Shown here piece by piece: positions 1 to 4,647 of a stretch of DNA of 6,579 nt. Origin of the DNA: Ignavibacteria bacterium (GTDB lineage: Bacteria; Bacteroidota; Ignavibacteria; Ignavibacteriales; Melioribacteraceae); the NCBI GenBank assembly GCA_027347545.1, contig DAIEQT010000342.1:1-6579 (forward strand), read 5' to 3'. The stretch's first letter is position 1. Each line of letters starts with the position of its first letter. The notes beneath the pieces are model-generated. The model saw only the letters and a list, made by a program, of their open reading frames with translations, ran no database searches and was not told where the DNA came from. The position numbers and the translations under genes are program-made.

Positions 1-1093
1 CAGTATCTGTTACATTTACAATAACATTGTCATTCATATCTTGAACTACAACTGTTACCTGACCGCCGGTAGGGGTATATTTAATAGCATTAGAAATGAG
101 ATTTCGAATGACAGTTGAAATCAGATTCTCATCGCATCTGGCATTTACCTCAGCAGTACCATCAATTTTGAAATTGAGTTTTTTCTTATAGATATTGCCC
201 GAAAGTATTTCACTGTTTCTTTCGGCTATTTCTCTGAGGTTACATATCTCCGGCTCAAAATCAATAGAACCTCTTTGAAATTTTCCCCATAGTAATAACT
301 CTTCTAAAAAATCGTACTGACGTTTCAGCGCAATACTGAGTCTTGATACAAAGTTTTTTCTCTCTTCCCGGGTGAGCTCATCATCTAAATTATCAAGAAT
401 GTTTGCAATTCCCAGCAAGCCTTGAAACGGACTCCGGAGATCGTGGGCGATTATAGAAAAAAATTTATCTTTGGTAGCATTCGAATGACTGAGCTCCTTA
501 TTTGCATTTGCTATTTCGTTGGATTTGTCTTTGATATCTTGAATAGAAATTTTGAAATCTCCGACTATTAGATCAATTATAAAAGTAGAAAAAATTAAAG
601 TTATCGATAGAACAATCAGTTGAAAATAACTGGTGCCGAAAGAAAACCGGTTTTTCAACAGCCCTTGCATTTCCAAATTCCCCAGAAACCATATAATTCC
701 CAACTCAAGGATTAGCGTCATTATCAATTGTTTGTGTTCGAAAGCTAAACTTGCAATAATTAATGAAACCGGAAAAACCAACAGAACCTCGTCCCGGGTT
801 CCGTCTGCCATTATCATTATTGCAGTAGCAGTTGCAATTAGAGCGAAATCAATAAACACTAAGGGATATGTTAACAGTTTCTTCTTGTTTAAGCAGTATA
901 GCAAAATTATCAAAGCTATAGAGGTATACATAATTACTAAATAGTAAGTTGATCCGGTAAGTAACTCGTGCATAACCGCATAAGAATAGCCGATGATGAG
1001 GGAAAGAGCTATATAATGAGCATACTTAGCCTCTCTCGTCCTCTGATAATCATCAAATTGAGGTGGGCGAAAAAATGAATATAATTGCTGCAC
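1..1093 (-). CDS. membrane sensor histidine kinase, 3' end cut by the window edge
   Basis: An open minus-strand frame of 364 codons reaches the left edge. The N-terminus is cytosolic and proline/arginine-rich (SFFRPPQFDDYQRTRE), followed by about six hydrophobic segments near residues 25-42, 50-68, 76-95, 103-118, 123-139 and 156-177, with no large extracytoplasmic domain. A short helical linker (about 180-210) leads to the HisKA H-box FFSIIAHDLRSPF, where His217 is the expected phosphorylated histidine. The HATPase N-box NLISNAIKY follows, with Asn335, and the frame ends at VTDTG, the start of the G1 box. The rest of the ATPase domain and any receiver domain lie outside. The protein should autophosphorylate and pass phosphate to an unseen response regulator; its signal is unknown. 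The start is uncertain: an in-frame stop is at 1118-1120, so only TTG 1117 or GTG 1093 allow the full N-terminus. GTG is preferred, though it has no good Shine-Dalgarno. The next ATG (971-973) would cut into the first membrane segment. A link to the kdu genes is only positional. Confidence 0.88.
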   Translation of the reverse strand, partial: MQQLYSFFRPPQFDDYQRTREAKYAHYIALSLIIGYSYAVMHELLTGSTYYLVIMYTSIALIILLYCLNKKKLLTYPLVFIDFALIATATAIMIMADGTRDEVLLVFPVSLIIASLAFEHKQLIMTLILELGIIWFLGNLEMQGLLKNRFSFGTSYFQLIVLSITLIFSTFIIDLIVGDFKISIQDIKDKSNEIANANKELSHSNATKDKFFSIIAHDLRSPFQGLLGIANILDNLDDELTREERKNFVSRLSIALKRQYDFLEELLLWGKFQRGSIDFEPEICNLREIAERNSEILSGNIYKKKLNFKIDGTAEVNARCDENLISTVIRNLISNAIKYTPTGGQVTVVVQDMNDNVIVNVTDT

Positions 1094-1099
1094 TACTAA

Positions 1100-1113
1100 C
1101 CAATAATTATTGG
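1100..1113. repeat. 14-bp perfect palindrome just upstream of the kinase start
   Basis: CCAATAATTATTGG is its own reverse complement. It lies 6 bp upstream of the preferred GTG start of the histidine kinase, in the gap after kdgK. A looser relative, CCAATATCATTATCGG, is at 1136-1151. The palindrome could be an operator, or in mRNA a 5-bp stem with an AAUU loop covering the place where a ribosome binding site would sit. Being AT-rich and short, it could also be chance. I see no convincing terminator or promoter in the remaining gap (1094-1186). Confidence 0.4.
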
Positions 1114-1186
1114 ACAATCATTAAATAGGAAAACGCCAATATCATTATCGGAGGTAAAACGGAATTATTTAGCCTTTTGATTGTAA

Positions 1187-2221
1187 TTATCTTTCTACTC
1201 TACCGGAACCGCCGCTTTTTACAAGTTTTTCAACTTCATCAATGCTTACCAAGTTGAAATCTCCGGGGATTGAATGTTTTAAGCAGCTTGCTGCAACGGC
1301 AAATTCGAGCGCGTCTTTTGTATTCTCTTTTGTGATTAATCCGTAAATCAATCCGCTTGCAAAGGAATCCCCGCCACCAACGCGATCAACAATTTCAATA
1401 TCATATTTTTTTGAACGGTAAGGAGTTACACAATCTTTTTCATCAAGAAGCAACGCGCTCCAGCCATTCTTTGAAGCAGAATAACTTTCCCGTAAGGTGA
1501 TTGCGACAGTTTTAAATCCAAAAGTGTCTTTAAGTTTTTTTGCTACCGCAAAGTAACCTTCCTGGTTTAGTTCACCCGCTTCGATATTTGTTTTCTCCGC
1601 TTTCAATCCTAAACTTTTTTCTGAGTCTTCTTCATTAGCAATACAAACATCTACATACTTCATAAGCGGTTTCATTACAGACTGCGCTTCGGCTTCTGTC
1701 CACATTTTTGCTCTGAAATTCAAATCGCAACTGATCGTTACATTTTTCCTCTTAGCTGTTTCGCAAGCAAGAGTTAATGCTTCTTGAGCACTTTTACCAA
1801 GTGCCGGGGTAATTCCTGTCCAGTGAAACCAATCAGCACCTTCAAAAACTTTATCCCAATCAACTTCTTCTTTTTTCATTTGAGAAACAGAAGAGTTAGC
1901 TCTATCATAGATTACTTTACTAGCTCTTTGGCTTGCACCGGTTTCCAAAAAATAAATTCCAACTCTATCGCCGCCGCGTACTATGTAGTCATCCTTCACA
2001 CCAAATCTTCGCAAATGATTAACTGTCGATTGACCAATCTCATGCTTAGGTAATTTTGTAACGTAGTAGGAATCAAATCCATAATTGGAAAGTGCTACTG
2101 CCACGTTAGCTTCACCGCCACCGTAAGTAACATCTAAATTTTGAGATTGTACAAAGCGTGTAAAACCCGGTGTTGATAATCGAAGCATTATTTCGCCAAA
2201 GGTTACAACTTTTTTCTTCAT
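1187..2221 (-). CDS. kdgK: 2-keto-3-deoxygluconate kinase (PfkB family)
   Basis: This cytosolic sugar kinase transfers phosphate from ATP to 2-keto-3-deoxygluconate, giving KDPG, the Entner-Doudoroff intermediate. Numbered from ATG 2221 (344 aa, normal for PfkB sugar kinases), it has the N-terminal strand [16 protein letters not shown], the sugar-contacting [11 protein letters not shown] near residues 34-44, a DLNFR segment near 166-170, and the C-terminal signature [12 protein letters not shown] near 279-290, whose Asp285 is the expected catalytic base and whose glycines form the anion hole. The usual signature reads D-T-x-G-A-G-D; the R and the extra G are variants I regard as compatible with KDG kinases. 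The frame can be extended to GTG 2227, but AGGAAG at 2227-2232 is spaced 5 nt from ATG 2221 and overlaps that GTG, so the ATG is chosen. It follows kduD by 25 bp and is probably co-transcribed, completing the KduI-KduD-KdgK route. Other PfkB substrates such as ribose or fructose are less likely given the neighbours. Confidence 0.93.
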   Translation of the reverse strand: MKKKVVTFGEIMLRLSTPGFTRFVQSQNLDVTYGGGEANVAVALSNYGFDSYYVTKLPKHEIGQSTVNHLRRFGVKDDYIVRGGDRVGIYFLETGASQRASKVIYDRANSSVSQMKKEEVDWDKVFEGADWFHWTGITPALGKSAQEALTLACETAKRKNVTISCDLNFRAKMWTEAEAQSVMKPLMKYVDVCIANEEDSEKSLGLKAEKTNIEAGELNQEGYFAVAKKLKDTFGFKTVAITLRESYSASKNGWSALLLDEKDCVTPYRSKKYDIEIVDRVGGGDSFASGLIYGLITKENTKDALEFAVAASCLKHSIPGDFNLVSIDEVEKLVKSGGSGRVER

Positions 2222-2226
2222 CTTCA

Positions 2227-2232
2227 CTTCCT
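2227..2232 (-). promoter_or_regulatory. ribosome binding site deciding the kdgK start
   Basis: On the minus strand AGGAAG sits 5 nt before ATG 2221. The alternative GTG at 2225-2227 overlaps it and so cannot use it. Confidence 0.65.
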
Positions 2233-2246
2233 AAAATATTTTTTGA

Positions 2247-3011
2247 TCAACGCCCCATCCAGCCGCCATCAACGGTAACAACACTTCCGTTGAGATAGCT
2301 AGATGCATCCGAGCATAAGAACACAACTGTACCCATTAAATCTTCCGGTGTTCCCCAACGCGCAGCCGGTATTCTTGCTAAGATTGATTTGTTTCTCTCT
2401 TCATCTTCACGCAAAGCTTTTGTGTTATCAGTTGCTATGTAGCCGGGAGCGATTGCATTAATTGTTACACCTTTTCCAGCCCACTCATTTGAAAATGCCA
2501 TTGTTAATTGTTTAACTCCACCTTTGCTTGCAGCATAACCCGGGACAGTAATTCCACCTTGAAAAGAAAGCAGTGAAGCAATGAATACAACTTTTCCATA
2601 ACCGCGTGCGACCATTTCTTTTCCAAACTCGCGAGTTAAAATAAATTGTGCAGATAGATTTATCTCAATCACTTTATCCCAGTATTCATCGGAGTGTTCT
2701 GCAATAGGTTGGCGGAGAATTGTTCCGGCATTGTTTACCAAAATATCAACACGCGGGAAATCTGCTTTTACTTTTTTTATGAATTCGTACAAAGCATTTC
2801 GGTCGGAGAAATCACAAACATAGCCTTTGAATTTGCTGCCACGATCTATAATCAATTTTTCTGTTTCAGAAAAATCTTGTTCGTAAGATGCGCTTATGAT
2901 TACATCCGCACCGGCTTCCGCTAATGCTAAAGCATAGTATTGACCAATTCCTTTGTTAGCGCCAGTCACAATCGCAGTTTTACCTTTCAAACTAAATTTA
3001 TCAAGTACCAT
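2247..3011 (-). CDS. kduD: 2-dehydro-3-deoxy-D-gluconate 5-dehydrogenase (SDR family)
   Basis: This is a classical short-chain dehydrogenase of 254 aa, about the same length as E. coli KduD. It interconverts 2,5-diketo-3-deoxygluconate and 2-keto-3-deoxygluconate with NAD(H) in the cytosol. Visible SDR landmarks are the Rossmann motif TGANKGIG (16-23), the NNAG motif (93-96), a catalytic Ser at about 146 in IASLLSFQGG, Tyr159 and Lys163 of the YxxxK motif, NAIAPGYIATDN after it, and a C-terminal TVDGGWMGR. The IAS-LLSFQGG and APGYIATDNT stretches are typical of KduD rather than of FabG. The frame is open up to ATG 3065, but that extension runs through a repeat palindrome. ATG 3011 has ACGAGG 5 nt upstream and gives a normal SDR N-terminus (MVLDKFSLKGKTAIVTG). 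kdgK follows after 25 bp. The gene is separated from kduI by a transposase gene and about 300 bp of repeats, so it may depend partly on its own promoter. A gluconate 5-dehydrogenase is the main alternative; kduI and kdgK nearby argue for KduD. Confidence 0.93.
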   Translation of the reverse strand: MVLDKFSLKGKTAIVTGANKGIGQYYALALAEAGADVIISASYEQDFSETEKLIIDRGSKFKGYVCDFSDRNALYEFIKKVKADFPRVDILVNNAGTILRQPIAEHSDEYWDKVIEINLSAQFILTREFGKEMVARGYGKVVFIASLLSFQGGITVPGYAASKGGVKQLTMAFSNEWAGKGVTINAIAPGYIATDNTKALREDEERNKSILARIPAARWGTPEDLMGTVVFLCSDASSYLNGSVVTVDGGWMGR

Positions 3012-3016
3012 GTTAA

Positions 3017-3022
3017 CCTCGT
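3017..3022 (-). promoter_or_regulatory. ribosome binding site deciding the kduD start
   Basis: ACGAGG on the minus strand lies 5 nt upstream of ATG 3011. No comparable site precedes ATG 3065, so the shorter protein is favoured. Confidence 0.65.
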
Positions 3023-3039
3023 TTCTCCAATTATGTTTC

Positions 3040-3052
3040 GTCCCTCTGGGAC
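3040..3052. repeat. REP-like palindrome 1
   Basis: GTCCC-TCT-GGGAC, a 5-bp stem with a 3-nt loop, in the kduD leader. It shares the TCCC-NNN-GGGA core with the palindromes at 3090-3104 and 3134-3150. Neither strand has a T-run directly after it, so it is not a convincing intrinsic terminator. Confidence 0.65.
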
Positions 3053-3089
3053 TAAAATTCTTCATTCAATCTTATTGTTATAAACATTT

Positions 3090-3104
3090 GATCCCTTCGG
3101 GATC
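3090..3104. repeat. REP-like palindrome 2
   Basis: GATCCC-TTC-GGGATC, a 6-bp stem with a 3-nt loop, centred 51 bp from palindrome 1. The preceding + strand linker (TTATAAACATTT) resembles those before the other copies (CTATACTA, CCATAACGCAA), which suggests a longer degenerate repeat unit. Confidence 0.7.
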
Positions 3105-3133
3105 GAAAGCTTAATTCAAGATTTGTCTATACT

Positions 3134-3150
3134 ATGTCCCATCGGGACAT
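3134..3150. repeat. REP-like palindrome 3
   Basis: ATGTCCC-ATC-GGGACAT, a 7-bp stem with a 3-nt loop, the most perfect of the set and centred 45 bp from palindrome 2. On the + strand it is followed after two bases by ATTTTTAT, so it could terminate rightward transcription, but no rightward gene precedes it. On the coding (minus) strand there is no U-run. A repeat identity is preferred. Confidence 0.7.
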
Positions 3151-3154
3151 CATT

Positions 3155-3184
3155 TTTATAATAACCATACCTACCATAACGCAA
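3155..3184 (-). promoter_or_regulatory. possible sigma70-like promoter for kduD (weak)
   Basis: On the minus strand TTGCGT (3179-3184) and TATAAA (3155-3160) are separated by 18 bp, about 140 nt upstream of kduD. The -10 matches TATAAT at 5 of 6, the -35 only at 3 of 6. In AT-rich DNA such matches are common, and Bacteroidota often use a different promoter consensus, so this is only a candidate. Confidence 0.2.
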
Positions 3185-3310
3185 ATCCCTTTAGGTGGCC
3201 GTCGCATAATTAATATTTTTTAATAAATAGCCCGCAGATGACGCAGATTTAACGGATTTACACTGATAAATTATTGATTCATTAATTATGCGACAGCCTC
3301 CTTTAGGGAT
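3185..3310. repeat. 126-bp MITE- or BIME-like element with 30-bp imperfect inverted repeats
   Basis: The arm at 3185-3214 and the reverse complement of 3281-3310 agree at 26 of 30 positions, including a perfect 14-bp inner run GTCGCATAATTAAT. Complementarity stops abruptly at both ends, so the element is sharply bounded. The outer part of each arm carries a degraded TCCC...GGGA motif (ATCCCTTTAGG, CCTTTAGGGAT) like the nearby palindromes. The 66-bp centre holds degenerate CGCAGAT repeats. The right end is 4 bp from the transposase stop codon at 3315. It has no coding capacity. I read it as a small non-autonomous element or a pair of inverted REP units; which transposase moves it is not shown by the sequence. 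Confidence 0.7.
3233..3270. repeat. short degenerate tandem repeats, consensus near CGCAGATTTA
   Basis: Inside the inverted-repeat element lie successive units CGCAGATGA, CGCAGATTTAA, CGGATTTACA and CTGATAAA, each 8-11 bp and drifting from left to right. They have no coding role and no obvious symmetry. Similar CAGATTACACAGATT-like strings occur in dispersed repeats of other bacteria, which is general recollection rather than something shown here. Confidence 0.45.
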
Positions 3311-3314
3311 GATA

Positions 3315-3776
3315 TTACTCAACATCAGTAAAAAGATAATTTTCGTTATAGCTAATCTCAAACGCCTTTAAAAAATTAGCATACTCTTCTTTGAACGAAT
3401 TTGCTTTATGATGCACTTCTTGGTTTTGAATATATTCAAGCACTCTTGAAATTTGAGAATGCGAGTAAGTAAACGCACCATATCCAGCTTGCCACTCAAA
3501 CTTACCATGTGCAAACTTATTTTCATTAATCCATTTTGAAGAACTACCTTTAATATCTTGCATAAGGTCAGACAAACATTGAGTAGGTTTCATTCCAATC
3601 AATATATGAACATGATCTCCAACGCCGTTGATCGCCAACAGTTTATGCTCGTTATTTTTGATGATACCACTTATATACTTGTATAACTCTTGCTTCCATT
3701 CTTCACGTATTAGAGATTGTCTATTTTTTACCACAAAAACAACTTGTACGTATAGTTGTGTATAAGTGTTTGCCAT
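3315..3776 (-). CDS. IS200/IS605-type Y1 HUH transposase (TnpA/RAYT-like)
   Basis: A 153-aa single-domain protein of the Y1_Tnp family, the single-strand DNA transposases that cut and join at hairpins through a 5'-phosphotyrosine. The HUH metal-binding motif is His55-Val-His57 in GVGDHVHILIGM. The nucleophile is most likely Tyr115 in EYIQNQEVHH, with Gln119 in the expected YxxxQ spacing. WQAGYGAFTYSHSQISRV (95-112) and the C-terminal FKEEYANFLKAFEI are also family-like. Length is normal for IS200-like TnpA and no frameshift is visible. It starts 5 bp after the kduI stop and has no clear Shine-Dalgarno, so translation may depend on coupling. No TnpB or IscB partner is present. Because the gene abuts kduI there is no room for a usual IS200 left-end hairpin between them, while REP-like palindromes and a 126-bp inverted-repeat element lie beyond its stop. 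This suits a REP-associated transposase or an IS remnant better than a complete autonomous IS; the choice is unresolved. Confidence 0.88.
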   Translation of the reverse strand: MANTYTQLYVQVVFVVKNRQSLIREEWKQELYKYISGIIKNNEHKLLAINGVGDHVHILIGMKPTQCLSDLMQDIKGSSSKWINENKFAHGKFEWQAGYGAFTYSHSQISRVLEYIQNQEVHHKANSFKEEYANFLKAFEISYNENYLFTDVE

Positions 3777-3781
3777 GATAT

Positions 3782-4615
3782 TTATTTAAGCCTAGTCATT
3801 GCTATTGCGTCCATATCATCAAAAACTTGGTTCTCTCCTCCCATCGCCCAGATGAAAGAGTAACTTTGCGTTCCGCAGCCGGAGTGAAGCGACCATCTTG
3901 TTGAGAGCACTGCTTGTCTATCACGGATAATAATGTGGCGTGTTTCGTTCGCTTCACCCATTAAGTGAACAACAAACGCATCGGGATTCAAATTGAAATA
4001 CATGTAAACTTCGCTTCTTCGCTGATGAGTGTGACATGGCATTGTATTCCAAACGCTTCCATCTTCAAGTTCTGTTAATCCCATTACAAGCTGGCATGTC
4101 AGAAGTATATCCGGCAAAATATATTGATTGATCGTTCTCTTGTTCGAAGTTTCGGTGGAACCAAGATGGCGGTGAATAGCTTGATCGTAAGTAATATGCT
4201 TTGTAGGATAAGCTGTGTGAGCCGGATAACTAACAAAATAAAAATGAGCCGGGGTTTCTGCATTATCACTTTTGAACTCCACACTCTTAGCGCCTCTTCC
4301 GATGTAAAGCGCGTCACGGTAATCCATCTTGTAATCAGTTCCATCTATTGTAACAACACCAGACTTACCAATATTGATTACACCAACTTCACGCCGGTCG
4401 CAAAAATGCTCAGCCGCCATTTCCTTTTTAGTTGCAACAAGCTGAAGTGTTTTTCCCACCGGCACAGCCGAGCCGGTAATTGATCTATCCACATCGGAAT
4501 AGACCATTGGAATTTCGTTAGGAGTAAAAAGTGATTCAATCAAAAATGAATTGCGAAGTTCAGTCGTATCCATCTTCTTAAACCCATTTTGATCCGGCGA
4601 ATATCTTACTTCCAT
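3782..4615 (-). CDS. kduI: 5-keto-4-deoxyuronate isomerase
   Basis: KduI isomerises 5-keto-4-deoxyuronate (4-deoxy-L-threo-5-hexosulose uronate, formed from unsaturated uronates released by lyases) to 2,5-diketo-3-deoxygluconate, the substrate of KduD. The protein is 277 aa, nearly the same as the E. coli enzyme, and belongs to the bicupin metal isomerases. Zinc ligands of the family are all visible: His195 and His197 in MPCHTHQRRSEVYMYF, Glu202 in the same stretch, and His244 in WSLHSGCG. Other hallmarks are FCDRREVGVINIG (71-83), the YIGRGAKSVEF segment (104-114) and a C-terminal WAMGGENQVFDDMD. ATG 4615 has GAGG 5 nt upstream (4621-4624). It lies 32 bp after the transketolase stop and 5 bp before a transposase gene, and should be in one transcript with both. 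The role in pectin or other uronic acid polymer catabolism is inferred from the pathway; no lyase or transporter is in view to tell which polymer. Confidence 0.96.
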   Translation of the reverse strand: MEVRYSPDQNGFKKMDTTELRNSFLIESLFTPNEIPMVYSDVDRSITGSAVPVGKTLQLVATKKEMAAEHFCDRREVGVINIGKSGVVTIDGTDYKMDYRDALYIGRGAKSVEFKSDNAETPAHFYFVSYPAHTAYPTKHITYDQAIHRHLGSTETSNKRTINQYILPDILLTCQLVMGLTELEDGSVWNTMPCHTHQRRSEVYMYFNLNPDAFVVHLMGEANETRHIIIRDRQAVLSTRWSLHSGCGTQSYSFIWAMGGENQVFDDMDAIAMTRLK

Positions 4616-4626
4616 TTTATCCTCAT

Positions 4627-4642
4627 TCTCTTAAGTAAGAGA
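4627..4642. repeat. 16-bp inverted repeat in the transketolase-kduI gap
   Basis: TCTCTTA-AG-TAAGAGA forms a perfect 7-bp stem with a 2-nt centre, placed between the transketolase stop and the kduI Shine-Dalgarno GAGG. It might be an operator or an mRNA processing or stability hairpin. It lacks a GC-rich stem and a U-run, so termination is unlikely. Confidence 0.4.
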
Positions 4643-4647
4643 TTATT

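Larger units (their letters stand above)
3012..3314. other. non-coding repeat block between the transposase gene and kduD
   Basis: This 303-bp gap is the only long intergenic stretch. It contains the kduD leader with its ribosome binding site, three clean TCCC-NNN-GGGA palindromes and the 126-bp inverted-repeat element. I find no tRNA, riboswitch-like structure or plausible gene. A short frame extending kduD upstream to 3065 passes through palindrome 1 and is probably not translated. Confidence 0.75.

Noticed and set aside
633..944. 103-codon + strand open frame
   Set aside because: It lies antisense to the continuous histidine kinase frame, over the membrane segments. Its translation has no recognisable domain.
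1121..1186. Terminator or promoter between kdgK and the kinase
   Set aside because: Neither a GC-rich stem with a T-run nor a convincing -35/-10 pair with proper spacing was found.
1784..2053. + strand open frame inside kdgK
   Set aside because: It is a shadow of a well-supported kinase gene, with no start context or family resemblance. The same applies to the open frames at 2694-2924, 4099-4344, 4124-4483, 5274-5477, 5447-5635 and 5643-5870.
3134..3160. Intrinsic terminator (hairpin then ATTTTTAT on the + strand)
   Set aside because: No rightward gene ends before it, and on the coding strand no U-run follows. The sister palindromes without T-runs point to a repeat family.
3040..3310. CRISPR-like array, because of regular spacing of about 48 bp
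   Set aside because: The repeated part is only a 10-17 bp palindrome whose sequence varies between copies, the linkers resemble each other instead of being unique, and there are no cas genes.
3315..3776. Complete autonomous IS200/IS605 insertion sequence
   Set aside because: The upstream side is kduI coding sequence up to 5 bp from the start codon, so no separate left end can be delimited, and no TnpB is present. It is reported as a transposase gene only.
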